From Bacillota bacterium (GTDB lineage: Bacteria > Bacillota > Clostridia > Tissierellales > Sedimentibacteraceae), in contig JAEXUD010000069.1 in assembly GCA_023453025.1 (NCBI GenBank), positions 1 through 40,043 of the forward strand: a stretch of DNA of 40,043 bases. The letters are read 5' to 3'. The translations under genes were made by a program, and so were the position numbers. Within the stretch, counting starts at the first letter, position 1; each line of letters starts with the position of its first letter. Below the pieces are notes generated by a model. That model saw nothing but the letters and a program-made list of their open reading frames with translations. It was not told where the DNA came from and made no database searches. Shown in pieces: positions 24,307 to 32,163 of this stretch.

Positions 24307-24837
24307 ATGAATTTAAAAAGTATTTTGGAAAGCTTGCTGTTTGCATGGGGCGAACCATTGAATATAAATGAAATTTCCAGGATTTTAAATATTTCAGTCC
24401 ATAATGTGACAACCGTTTTAAATGAAATGACAGAACAATTCAGAGAGGATACTGACAGGGGACTTATTATTCAAAAATTTGGAAATTCTTATCAAATTAC
24501 TACTAAAAAAGATAACTATGAATTTATTCAAAGCCTGCTTCAGACAACAATAAACAAAAGTCTATCCACTGCAGCAATGGAAACACTGTCTATAATTGCT
24601 TATAAACAGCCTGTAACCAAAGTTGAAATAGAGTTGATAAGAGGAGTGAAATGCTCAAATGTAGTTAAGGGTCTTTTAGACAAAGGGCTTATAAAGGAAG
24701 TCGGCAAGCTGGATAAGCCGGGAAGACCGACACTTTATGCAACAACAGATGAATTTTTAAGACATTTTGGCTTAAATTCTATCGAAGAGCTTCCTTCATT
24801 GAAAATAGAACCTGAAGAGGAGAAAAAAGCAACGTAG
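24307..24837 (+). CDS. scpB: Segregation and condensation protein B
   Basis: ScpB (176 residues) dimerises and binds the kleisin ScpA. Two winged-helix domains are visible; the first has LKSILESLLFAWGEPLNINE and the second has LSTAAMETLSIIAYKQPVTK, EIELIRGVKCSNVVKGLLDKG and the GRPTLYATTDEFLRHFGL end. TAGGAGAGTTGT precedes ATG 24307. The stop codon is inside the loop of an intrinsic terminator, so part of the transcripts probably end here, before the next four genes. Confidence 0.97.
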   Translation: MNLKSILESLLFAWGEPLNINEISRILNISVHNVTTVLNEMTEQFREDTDRGLIIQKFGNSYQITTKKDNYEFIQSLLQTTINKSLSTAAMETLSIIAYKQPVTKVEIELIRGVKCSNVVKGLLDKGLIKEVGKLDKPGRPTLYATTDEFLRHFGLNSIEELPSLKIEPEEEKKAT

Positions 24838-24855
24838 GAGCGTTGCTTTTATTTA
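24825..24855 (+). terminator. Terminator overlapping the scpB stop codon
   Basis: AAAAGCAACG (24825-24834) and CGTTGCTTTT (24841-24850) form a perfect 10-bp stem. The 6-nt loop TAGGAG contains the scpB TAG, and ATTTAT follows. A ribosome translating to the stop could block the hairpin. Confidence 0.75.
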
Positions 24856-24859
24856 TATT

Positions 24860-25240
24860 ATGGGAATTTGGATAATATTATTTACAGCCGGGGGACTGTT
24901 GTTTATATATTTTAATATCAGAGCATGCTTTAAATTTAATTTAACTACGACATTTGTTAAAATATTTATAAGCTTTAAAATTATAAAAAAAGAGCACATA
25001 ATAGATAAAAAATTTTATTATACGGATTTTATTAAAAAAACATCAAATGACTACAGAAAATTTAAAAACATTAAACAGAAAAAATATTATCCCTATTTAA
25101 GATACCTTAGAAAATTAACACATCTTTTTATAGTGAAAAATATTTATTTATATCCTGAATGCGTTGATGATTCTTCATCCTTTGCAGTTGAATTCATGAT
25201 TGTAAACAATATAATGAAAAGACCTCTTCTCAAGGGTTAG
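24860..25240 (+). CDS. Short DUF2953-like membrane protein (YtfI-like)
   Basis: A 126-residue basic protein with one N-terminal membrane helix (residues 3-22) and a Lys/Tyr-rich rest. The plan, with FNIRACFKFNLTTTFVKIFISF-like beta strand after the helix and a later LRKLTHLFIVKNIYLYPECVDD segment (quoted in part), recalls DUF2953 proteins such as Bacillus YtfI, which stand before ytfJ. It is much shorter than those (about 220), so it may be a reduced form. ATG 24860 has no good ribosome site; the GGAG at 24837 is in the terminator loop, 19 bases away. Both product and start are uncertain. Confidence 0.45.
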   Translation: MGIWIILFTAGGLLFIYFNIRACFKFNLTTTFVKIFISFKIIKKEHIIDKKFYYTDFIKKTSNDYRKFKNIKQKKYYPYLRYLRKLTHLFIVKNIYLYPECVDDSSSFAVEFMIVNNIMKRPLLKG

Positions 25241-25335
25241 AACTAATAAAATTGGAGGATATTTTCTTGCTTAGTTATATTTATCCTTTTTCAGGGCATA
25301 CTGTATTTAAAATTACAATCAAGAAAGGGGATAAA

Positions 25336-25716
25336 ATGAGCAACGATATAGAAAGCATTATAAAAACAACCTTGGATAATATAAACAATCTAACAGAAAA
25401 TGAAAAGCTTATAAGCAGCAAAATTTCCTATGATAATACCAATTATCTTGCCATTTCTAAGCTAAATATGAATTTTGTCATAGGAGGCAGCGATATTGAC
25501 AAGAAATTCAGAACAGTGGATTTGAAACCATTTGCAGGAGCTGCTTATGTAAATTTACAATTGAATCCTCAAGTGCTTATTTATGAAACCAACAATAAAG
25601 ATGTCAGAACTATTAATATTAACAATGAAACCACTACAAGTGATTTAACATCATCTATCCTGAACATCATGTCAATCATAAAAGAAGTAAGGGAGAAAAG
25701 AGATTGTGATTATTAA
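25336..25716 (+). CDS. GerW (YtfJ)-like sporulation protein, divergent
   Basis: The 126-residue product resembles the GerW/YtfJ sporulation family. ISKLNMNFVIGGSDIDKK corresponds to the family block P-I-S-k-v-x-F-g-f-x-x-G-G-s, and KPFAGAAYVNLQLNPQVLI to the glycine-rich strand and x-V-x-P-x-a-f-l part, with fewer glycines than usual. ATG 25336 follows AAAGGGGATAAA; an upstream TTG at 25252 in the same frame would add a 28-residue unrelated head. It follows the DUF2953-like gene as ytfJ follows ytfI in Bacillus and overlaps the next gene by 11 bp. GerW is needed for normal spore germination in Bacillus. Confidence 0.6.
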   Translation: MSNDIESIIKTTLDNINNLTENEKLISSKISYDNTNYLAISKLNMNFVIGGSDIDKKFRTVDLKPFAGAAYVNLQLNPQVLIYETNNKDVRTININNETTTSDLTSSILNIMSIIKEVREKRDCDY

Positions 25717-26746
25717 AAGTATAAAATTATTTGTATTTACATATTTATTTTTATTTTTTGCTTGTAATATTAATACTGCAGAAGCAATACCCGATATATA
25801 TGCACAGTCATACATAGTAATAGATGCTGATTCAGGCAGAATCATAGGCTCAAGAAATCCTGATCAGAAAATGCCTATAGCAAGTACAACTAAGATTTTA
25901 ACAACCATATTGGCAGTTGAAAGTATAAATAATATTGAAAAAGAAATTGAGGTACCGGCGGCATGTACCGGCGTAGAAGGCTCCAGTATTTACCTGAAGC
26001 CAAAGCAAATGGTATCAATAAAGGATTTGCTATATGGAACAATGCTTCGTTCCGGAAATGATGCAGCTACAACATTGGCAGCCTATGCAGGAAATAAAAG
26101 TGAAGGCGGATTTATTCAAATGATGAATGAAAAAGCAGAAGAACTTGGAGCATACAATTCAAATTTTGTCAATCCTCATGGTCTTCATGACGATAATCAT
26201 TATTCAACAGCCTTTGACCTGGCTTTAATCAGCAGACACGCAATGAAGAACGATTTGTTTAAAAGCATTTGTTCTGCTCAAAAATATAAGGCAGACAGCA
26301 TGAATACATACTTTTATAACAAAAACAAGGTTGTTAATGAATATAAGTACGGTAATGGAATAAAAATCGGATATACAAAGGCAGCAGGAAGATGTCTTGT
26401 TGCATCAGCAGAAAAGGACGGTACTGAAGTTATTGTTGTAGTTCTAAACGATAACAATTGGTTCCAGGACAGCTATAAAATATTTGACTGGGCATTTGAA
26501 AATTACAAAAGCTATAATATAGTTGAAAAAAATCAATTTGCCGGCAGAACATCTGATGGAAATCCTGTCTTCATTTCAGACAGCTTCAGCTATCTTTTAA
26601 CAGAAGAAGAGAAAGATAAGGTTCGTTTTGAAACTCAAATAACAGTGCCATATATTCTTAGCAACAATAAAAATGCAATCTGTGGAACTTACAATATATT
26701 TCTTGGAGATGAGTTGATTCATACCGGAAGCTTAGTAAATAATTAA
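25706..26746 (+). CDS. dacB: D-alanyl-D-alanine carboxypeptidase, DacB position, with KIG instead of KTG
   Basis: A 346-residue penicillin-binding carboxypeptidase of the S11 family, exported by the signal peptide at residues 1-27 (ending AEA). It has S60-TTK and S116-G-N, but the third active-site motif reads K220-I-G (codons AAA ATC GGA) where nearly all relatives have KTG. The following YTKAAGRCLVASA is normal. A C-terminal PBP5-type beta domain (about 262-346) is present without a clear amphipathic anchor. Start is GTG 25706 after AAGGGAG, overlapping the GerW-like gene. Its place between scpB and rluB is that of Bacillus dacB, which trims spore-cortex peptides. Confidence 0.85.
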   Translation: MIIKSIKLFVFTYLFLFFACNINTAEAIPDIYAQSYIVIDADSGRIIGSRNPDQKMPIASTTKILTTILAVESINNIEKEIEVPAACTGVEGSSIYLKPKQMVSIKDLLYGTMLRSGNDAATTLAAYAGNKSEGGFIQMMNEKAEELGAYNSNFVNPHGLHDDNHYSTAFDLALISRHAMKNDLFKSICSAQKYKADSMNTYFYNKNKVVNEYKYGNGIKIGYTKAAGRCLVASAEKDGTEVIVVVLNDNNWFQDSYKIFDWAFENYKSYNIVEKNQFAGRTSDGNPVFISDSFSYLLTEEEKDKVRFETQITVPYILSNNKNAICGTYNIFLGDELIHTGSLVNN

Positions 26747-26776
26747 ATAATTTATGACATTTATCAATAGCATAGC

Positions 26777-26846
26777 GTCATTCTGAGAGCATAGCTCGAA
26801 AAACCTCCTATAAAACGAGATTTTTCGCAAACACACTTGGAATGAC
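26777..26846. repeat. GTCATTC-type intergenic inverted repeat, copy 2
   Basis: GTCATTC (26777-26783) pairs with GAATGAC (26840-26846), and CGAAAAA (26797-26803) with TTTTTCG (26821-26827). ATTTTTCTTTC follows, so this copy can end transcription after dacB. The outer arms match copy 1 at 17506-17552. Confidence 0.65.
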
Positions 26847-26917
26847 ATTTTTCTTTCTATGCAAAAACATAAAATTATATTATAATACTTGTATAATTTA
26901 TAAAAGGATAAAAAACT

Positions 26918-27631
26918 ATGGAATTAGTGAGGCTACAAAAATATATTGCAAGAAGCGGTATAACATCTAGGAGAAAAGCAGAGGAACTAATCCTGGATGG
27001 TCATGTAAAGATAAACGGTATAACAGTAACAGAGCTTGGAACTAAGATAGATGCTCAAAAAGATATTATAACGGTTGATGATAAAAAAATTTCAGAAGTA
27101 GAACAATATATATATATTAAACTTAACAAACCTGAAGGATATGTTACAACTGTAAAAGATCAATTTAATCGAAAAACCGTTCTTGATTTAATTGATATCA
27201 ATGAAAGAATATATCCTATAGGAAGACTGGATTACAATACATCAGGTTTATTGCTGTTAACCAATGACGGTGATTTGGCAAATAAATTAATGCACCCGAA
27301 ATACCATATTTACAAGACATATATTGCAGAAACAGACGGAAAAATAAACGAGGAATCAATTAAAAGGCTGAGAGAAGGAGTTCTGATTGATAATTATAAA
27401 ACTGCTCCTGCAAAAGTAAAATTATTAAAATTTATGGGCAACAGGTCACAGGTTAAAATAAGTATCTATGAAGGAAAAAACAGACAGGTCAGGAAAATGC
27501 TTGATGCTGTAGGTCACAATGTAATAGCCTTAAAAAGAATATCCTTTGGTGAAATAATACTGGGCGATTTGAATATAGGTTCATGGAAAAAATTAAGCAA
27601 TGAAGAGATACAATTCTTAAAAAGTAATTAG
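26918..27631 (+). CDS. rluB: 23S rRNA pseudouridine synthase, RsuA/RluB family
   Basis: The 237-residue enzyme turns a uridine of 23S rRNA into pseudouridine. An S4 RNA-binding domain is N-terminal (VRLQKYIARSGITSRRKAEE, residues 3-22). The catalytic domain contains YIKLNKPEGYVTTVKD and the catalytic aspartate in PIGRLDYNTSGLLLLTNDGD (about 106-125), then KTYIAETDG and GKNRQVRKMLDAVGH. In Bacillus rluB (ypuL) follows dacB-spmA-spmB; here spmA and spmB are absent. AAAGGATA precedes ATG 26918; no clear promoter was found in the gap. Confidence 0.93.
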   Translation: MELVRLQKYIARSGITSRRKAEELILDGHVKINGITVTELGTKIDAQKDIITVDDKKISEVEQYIYIKLNKPEGYVTTVKDQFNRKTVLDLIDINERIYPIGRLDYNTSGLLLLTNDGDLANKLMHPKYHIYKTYIAETDGKINEESIKRLREGVLIDNYKTAPAKVKLLKFMGNRSQVKISIYEGKNRQVRKMLDAVGHNVIALKRISFGEIILGDLNIGSWKKLSNEEIQFLKSN

Positions 27632-27641
27632 GAGAGTGTAA

Positions 27642-28226
27642 ATGGAAGAAGTAAAATATGGTAAGCTTGTGGATTTTGTTCATATTCTTATAAATAATAG
27701 CTATAAAAACAAAGATAATTTAAATTTTATTGATGCAACCTGCGGCAACGGCTTTGATACACTTTTTTTATGCAAGTTGGCCGGAAAAAACGGTTACGTC
27801 AAGGCATTTGATATTCAGGAACAGGCAATTGAAAGAACCAGCAATTTGTTAAAAAGTAATCTGGAATTTATCAATTATAAAATAATTTTAGATTCTCATG
27901 AATTTATAAAAAAATATATTAACGACTATATAGATGCTGCTGTATTCAACCTGGGTTACTTACCCTTTTCAGATAAAACTGTAACAACAAAGGGTGACAC
28001 TACGATCAAGGCTATTCAAGATCTTATTCCACACTTAAGCGAAAATGGCAGAATTTATATAACTACCTACATAACTCATGATACAGGAAATGAAATTAAA
28101 GAATTATACAATTATTTAAGCTCTATGGACAAATCAAAATATAATATACTACATATAAATCTGATTAATAAGAACAATACACCACCGGAATTATTTATAA
28201 TAGAAAAAATGCATGATGGACTTTAA
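27642..28226 (+). CDS. mnmM: tRNA wobble-uridine methyltransferase MnmM (YtqB family)
   Basis: This 194-residue class I SAM-dependent methyltransferase matches the YtqB family, recently named MnmM, which adds the last methyl group of 5-carboxymethylaminomethyl-type wobble uridines in Gram-positive bacteria. Family marks are FIDATCGNGFDTLFLCKLAG (residues 29-48), KAFDIQEQAIERT, the AVFNLGYLPFSDKTVTTKGD block with the NLGYLP active-site motif, TTIKAI, and the C-terminal NKNNTPPELFIIEK. It follows rluB by 10 bp after AGGAGAGTGTAA. Its last codons are part of a terminator stem. Confidence 0.9.
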   Translation: MEEVKYGKLVDFVHILINNSYKNKDNLNFIDATCGNGFDTLFLCKLAGKNGYVKAFDIQEQAIERTSNLLKSNLEFINYKIILDSHEFIKKYINDYIDAAVFNLGYLPFSDKTVTTKGDTTIKAIQDLIPHLSENGRIYITTYITHDTGNEIKELYNYLSSMDKSKYNILHINLINKNNTPPELFIIEKMHDGL

Positions 28227-28245
28227 TCCTTTCATGCATTTTTAA
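28205..28245 (+). terminator. Terminator overlapping the end of mnmM
   Basis: AAAAATGCATGA (28205-28216) and TCATGCATTTTT (28232-28243) form a perfect 12-bp stem with a 15-nt loop that contains the mnmM stop codon; the right arm ends in T. Confidence 0.8.
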
Positions 28246-28517
28246 TATCCGATACATTTTTATTATACTTAATTAAATCAGTTATTATCTTTGTAATTTA
28301 ATGAGTTACTAATTAAAAACAAAAATAAATGATTTAATTATGTAAGAAACCGTATTTTGTAAATAGATTTTTTATGCCGCTTATGCTTAATTATAACATT
28401 TTTTTGCATCGCATGAATTCTATCTTGCAATTTTGTATTTTTTTGAAGTTTTTCTTGCAAAACAAACTAATTATGCTATCATGGAATTAGGGAGAGTAAT
28501 ATAGGAGGATGTTATAA
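28246..28517 (+). promoter_or_regulatory. Promoter region of the oxidoreductase operon
   Basis: TTGCAA (28455-28460), 16 bp and TATCAT (28477-28482), with TGC before the -10 (extended -10), lie about 35 bp before the first gene. TCTTGCAA occurs twice as a direct repeat, at 28433-28440 and 28453-28460, exactly 20 bp apart, the second covering the -35. The rest of the gap (28246-28430) is AT-rich and holds nothing I can name. Confidence 0.65.
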
Positions 28518-28721
28518 ATGGCTGATAAAAGGCTTCTACAAAACAAGGACTGGTGTAAGGGCTGCGGAATCTGTGTAGGTTTTTGCCCAAAGCAGGTTCT
28601 TATAATTGAAAACGAAAAGTGTATAATAGCATATCCGGATAAGTGTATATATTGCGGTCAATGTGAACTGCGATGTCCTGATAATGCTATTTATATAGCC
28701 GGAGGGAAAAAAGATGAGTAA
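28518..28721 (+). CDS. korD: 2-oxoacid:ferredoxin oxidoreductase, ferredoxin (delta) subunit
   Basis: A 67-residue protein with two 4Fe-4S cluster motifs, CKGCGICVGFCP (residues about 13-24) and CIYCGQCELRCP (about 42-53), as in the delta subunits of 2-oxoglutarate or branched-chain 2-oxoacid:ferredoxin oxidoreductases. It passes electrons from the thiamine-diphosphate centre to ferredoxin. A strong AGGAGGATGT precedes ATG 28518. Its stop overlaps korA by 8 bp. Substrate choice among 2-oxoglutarate and other 2-oxoacids cannot be fixed from this subunit. Confidence 0.88.
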   Translation: MADKRLLQNKDWCKGCGICVGFCPKQVLIIENEKCIIAYPDKCIYCGQCELRCPDNAIYIAGGKKDE

Positions 28722-29856
28722 TAATAATGGATATAGATTAGTACAAGGTAATGAAGCATGCGTTGAGGGAGCGATTGCTGCCGGTATGAGATTTTATGCA
28801 GGATATCCGATTACACCATCTACAGAAATAGCAGAGATATCTTCACAGAAGCTGCCACAGGTTGGCGGAAAATTCATTCAGATGGAAGATGAGCTGGCAA
28901 GTATAGCTGCAATAATAGGCGGCTCACTGGCAGGTCTTAAATCCATGACAGCTACAAGCGGACCCGGATTTTCACTTATGCAGGAAAACCTCGGATATGC
29001 AGCAATTGCCGAAATACCATGTGTCATTGTCAATGTTCAAAGAGGAGGTCCATCTACAGGTATGCCTACATCACCTGCTCAAGGTGATATTATGCAGGCA
29101 AAATGGGGAACTCACGGAGACCACCCGGCTGTATCATTAACTCCAAATTCGGTGCAGGAAACATATGAATATACTATAAAGGCATTTAATATAGCCGAAA
29201 AATATCGCACACCTGTCGTTCTGTTAATGGATGAAACAGTTGGACACATGAGAGAAAAACTTAAATTTAAAAATTCTTCAGAAATCGAGGTTATCAATAG
29301 AAAAAAACCAACCTGCACACCTGAAGAATACGTTGCGTATAAACCTGATGAGGATATGATTCCTAAAATGGCCTCTTTCGGTGAAGGCTACAGATATCAT
29401 GTAACCGGATTAACACATGATGAAACAGGATTCCCTACAAATAACAATGAGATATCAGGAAAATTAGTTCAGCGAATAGTTGATAAGGTTGAAAAAAATA
29501 TTGATGATATAACTTACTATGAAGAATATAAAATGGATGATGCAGAAATTGTTATAGTAGCATTTGGAGGAGTATCAAGAGCCGCAAAAAGTGCCGTTGA
29601 CGATATGCGCAATAATAACATTAAGGTTGGAATGTTCAGACCTATAACAATATGGCCATTTCTGGAAAAACAAATAAATGAAGTTGCAGATAAGGCAAAA
29701 AAAATATATGTTGCAGAAATGAATTTAGGTCAGTATTTTTTAGAGGTTGACAGAGTTGCAGGGAAAAAATGCCCTGTTATGAAAATTAATAAAATCAACG
29801 GTGAATTAATTACTCCTAAAGAAATAACTGAAGCAGTGACAGGAGGCAGACTATAA
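28714..29856 (+). CDS. korA: 2-oxoacid:ferredoxin oxidoreductase, alpha subunit
   Basis: The 380-residue alpha subunit carries the motifs of the pyruvate:ferredoxin oxidoreductase superfamily domains I and II: GNEACVEGAIAAGMRFYAGY followed by PITPSTE (residues about 13-38), MEDELASIAAIIGGSLAG, TATSGPGFSLMQEN and NVQRGGPSTGMPT. The C-terminal part (EIVIVAFGGVSRAAKSAV, GMFRPITIWPF) is the transketolase-C-like domain. It decarboxylates a 2-oxoacid with CoA to an acyl-CoA together with the beta and gamma subunits. KorA and VorB families are close; 2-oxoglutarate is my first guess. ATG 28714 follows GGAGGGAAAAAAG. Confidence 0.9.
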   Translation: MSNNNGYRLVQGNEACVEGAIAAGMRFYAGYPITPSTEIAEISSQKLPQVGGKFIQMEDELASIAAIIGGSLAGLKSMTATSGPGFSLMQENLGYAAIAEIPCVIVNVQRGGPSTGMPTSPAQGDIMQAKWGTHGDHPAVSLTPNSVQETYEYTIKAFNIAEKYRTPVVLLMDETVGHMREKLKFKNSSEIEVINRKKPTCTPEEYVAYKPDEDMIPKMASFGEGYRYHVTGLTHDETGFPTNNNEISGKLVQRIVDKVEKNIDDITYYEEYKMDDAEIVIVAFGGVSRAAKSAVDDMRNNNIKVGMFRPITIWPFLEKQINEVADKAKKIYVAEMNLGQYFLEVDRVAGKKCPVMKINKINGELITPKEITEAVTGGRL

Positions 29857-30680
29857 TGGACACAATGAATTGCAGTGAAATAACACAAAAATATTTCAGA
29901 GTTGATAAATTACCTCATATCTGGTGTCCCGGCTGTGGTCACGGAACTTTAATGAATACAGTGGTAAGAGCAATTGATAAGCTAGGTTTAAACAAGGATG
30001 AAGTTGTTGTAGTTTCAGGTATAGGCTGCTCTTCCAGAGCTCCCGGATACATGGATTTTAACACTCTTCATACTACACATGGACGTGCGCTTGCATTTGC
30101 AACAGGAATAAAGCTGGCTAATCCAGGACTGCATGTTATTGTAATTATGGGAGATGGCGACAGCTCAGCTATCGGAGGAAATCACCTGATTCATGCAGCC
30201 AGAAGAAATATAGATATAACTACAATTGTATTCAATAATAATATTTACGGCATGACAGGAGGACAATTTTCTCCCACAACACCTTATGGCGACTTCGCAA
30301 CAACCGCACCATTCGGCAATATTGACAAGCCTTTTGATTTATGTAATCTGGCACAGGGAGCCGGCGCAACCTATGTGGGAAGAGCAACTGCTTACCATGC
30401 TCCGCTGATGCAGAAACTTATAGAAAAAGGTTTAGAAAATAAAGGTTTTTCATTTATTGAAGGCTTAAGTCTATGCCCGACTTATTATGGAAGAAAAAAC
30501 AAAAAAGGAAATGCCTTTAAAATGCATTCATACTTTAAGGACAATTGCGTAGATATAAAGGTAGTTGAGAAAAGCCCGGAAAAAGGTTTAAATAAAATAT
30601 TAATCGGTGAATTCTACAATAATCCTAAACCAGAGTATACAGAAGGATATCAGGTATTTATTGATAAATTTAAAAAATAG
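29856..30680 (+). CDS. korB: 2-oxoacid:ferredoxin oxidoreductase, beta subunit (TPP-binding)
   Basis: This 274-residue subunit binds thiamine diphosphate. It has the CPGCGHG motif (residues about 24-30), GIGCSSRAPGYMDFNTLHTT HGRAL (a highly conserved block, about 55-78), and the TPP/Mg motif GDGDSSAIGGNHLIHAARRN with FNNNIYGMTGGQFSPTTP after it. These are the marks of KorB and related VorA/IorB-type subunits. Its ATG shares the last A of the korA TAA, so translation is coupled. The korC gene follows after 11 bp. Confidence 0.92.
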   Translation: MDTMNCSEITQKYFRVDKLPHIWCPGCGHGTLMNTVVRAIDKLGLNKDEVVVVSGIGCSSRAPGYMDFNTLHTTHGRALAFATGIKLANPGLHVIVIMGDGDSSAIGGNHLIHAARRNIDITTIVFNNNIYGMTGGQFSPTTPYGDFATTAPFGNIDKPFDLCNLAQGAGATYVGRATAYHAPLMQKLIEKGLENKGFSFIEGLSLCPTYYGRKNKKGNAFKMHSYFKDNCVDIKVVEKSPEKGLNKILIGEFYNNPKPEYTEGYQVFIDKFKK

Positions 30681-30691
30681 AGGAGATAGAG

Positions 30692-31231
30692 ATGTTTCAA
30701 AAATTTGAATTGAGACTCAGCGGCTCCGGTGGTCAAGGAGTAATTCTTGCAGCTATAATACTGGCCGATGCGGCTATTGAAGAAGGATTAAATGCAATAC
30801 AAACACAATCCTATGGACCGGAAGCCAGAGGAGGATCCAGCAAATCAGAAGTAATAATAAGTAATGATGAAATAAAGTTTCCGAAAGTAACTAATTGTGA
30901 CATCTTGCTTTCATTAACACAAAATTCATATGATAAATATATTGCATCTTTGAGCAAAGATGGTATACTAGTAGTCGATGAAAGCGTTAATGTCAATATG
31001 AATTCACCTTACAAAATATATAAACTTCCGATATTAGATACTGCACAAAATAAAATCGGAACTCATATGGTTGCAAATATAGTATCTGTAGGTGCACTTT
31101 ATGCACTTATTGGAGAAGAAGTAATAAGTAAGGATGTAATGATTCATTCAATAGTAAACAGGGTACCACCCGTTACAGTTGAAAAAAACATAAATGCTTT
31201 CGAAGAAGGTATTAAACTAATTCGAGGTTGA
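30692..31231 (+). CDS. korC: 2-oxoacid:ferredoxin oxidoreductase, gamma subunit
   Basis: A 179-residue subunit of the gamma type, with the opening FELRLSGSGGQGVILAAIIL (residues 5-24), the TQSYGPEARGGSSKSEVIIS block (about 38-57) and the later KIGTHMVANIVSVGALYALI segment. It completes the D-A-B-C set, an arrangement common in anaerobes that ferment amino acids. An AGAGGAGATAGAG site stands before ATG 30692. A regulator follows after 4 bp, suggesting that it belongs to the same transcript. Confidence 0.92.
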   Translation: MFQKFELRLSGSGGQGVILAAIILADAAIEEGLNAIQTQSYGPEARGGSSKSEVIISNDEIKFPKVTNCDILLSLTQNSYDKYIASLSKDGILVVDESVNVNMNSPYKIYKLPILDTAQNKIGTHMVANIVSVGALYALIGEEVISKDVMIHSIVNRVPPVTVEKNINAFEEGIKLIRG

Positions 31232-31235
31232 TTAA

Positions 31236-32099
31236 ATGAATAATAATGATTTAATAAACGTTATAAAAAGCAATTATTATAAATTCAGCAAGGGTCAAAA
31301 GCAGATTGCACAGTTTATTATTGATCACTATGATAAAGCAGCTTTTATGACTGCTGCTAAAATAGGCGAGACTGTTGATGTCAGTGAATCTACTGTTGTG
31401 CGTTTTGCAAGCTCAATTGGCTATGCGGGTTTTCCTGAACTGCAAAAAGCACTGCAAGTATTGATAAAAAACAAGCTTACAACTGTCCAAAGAATAGGTT
31501 TAGATGATGATGTAATGAATGATACCTACAAGCTTCATAAAAAAATAATCAAAAATGAAATGAATAATATGAGAAGCCTGTATGAAACAATTGATATTAA
31601 AGCACTAGACAAAGCGACTGAACTTATAATGAATGCAAACAAAGTATACATACTTGGACTAAGAACTTCTTCAACATTATCAAATTATCTGGGTTTTTAT
31701 CTTGACGTAATATTAGATAATGTGAAAGTATTAAATAACAGCGGTGTAAACTCACTTTACGAAGAAATAATCAGGATAAAGGAAACTGATGTATTAATAG
31801 TAATCAGCTATCCAAGATATTCTAAAATTACAATTGATGCTACGAGATTTATTAAAGAAAGAAAGGCTAAAATAGTTGCAATTACCGATACAGAAGCATC
31901 GCCCGTTCACAATTTTGCTGATGTTTCATTGTTGGCTAAAAGTAATATTGTATCATTTGTTGATTCCTTGGTAGTCCCTTTATGCATGATAAACAATCTT
32001 ATCACAAATATCAGCTTAAAGGAAAAAGACGACATAGTAGAGTACTATAATAAGCTTGAACAGCTTTGGGATAATCACAGCATCTATCAAAACGAATAG
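31236..32099 (+). CDS. MurR/RpiR-family transcription regulator
   Basis: The 287-residue protein has an N-terminal HTH-6 domain (KGQKQIAQFIIDHYDKAAFM, IGETVDVSESTVVRFASSIG, residues about 19-65) and a C-terminal SIS domain (ANKVYILGLRTSSTLSNYLG to about 255), which binds a phosphosugar in known members. It follows korC by 4 bp (GAGGTTGATTAA as ribosome site), so it may regulate the operon or simply ride with it. The direct repeats TCTTGCAA in the operon promoter are possible targets, which is speculation. No sugar gene is nearby. Confidence 0.9.
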   Translation: MNNNDLINVIKSNYYKFSKGQKQIAQFIIDHYDKAAFMTAAKIGETVDVSESTVVRFASSIGYAGFPELQKALQVLIKNKLTTVQRIGLDDDVMNDTYKLHKKIIKNEMNNMRSLYETIDIKALDKATELIMNANKVYILGLRTSSTLSNYLGFYLDVILDNVKVLNNSGVNSLYEEIIRIKETDVLIVISYPRYSKITIDATRFIKERKAKIVAITDTEASPVHNFADVSLLAKSNIVSFVDSLVVPLCMINNLITNISLKEKDDIVEYYNKLEQLWDNHSIYQNE

Positions 32100-32107
32100 C
32101 GGTCTAA

Positions 32108-32163
32108 TTGGGGACGGTCCTTTTTGAGGTAGCTTTTTCATCTCAAAAATAGACCGTCCCCAA
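32108..32163. repeat. GGGGACGGTC hairpin
   Basis: TTGGGGACGGTC (32108-32119) and GACCGTCCCCAA (32152-32163) form a perfect 12-bp stem; inside it TTTTTGAG (32121-32128) and CTCAAAAA (32142-32149) add 8 bp. Hairpins of this GGGGACGG type are scattered in intergenic regions of many clostridial genomes as I recall; their function is unknown. It may stop transcription after the regulator. Confidence 0.7.

Noticed and set aside
24860..25335. A frameshifted full-length DUF2953 gene extending to 25335
   Set aside because: The other frame after 25192 runs without a stop into the GerW-like ORF and shows no convincing DUF2953 end, so one frameshift does not restore a normal gene.
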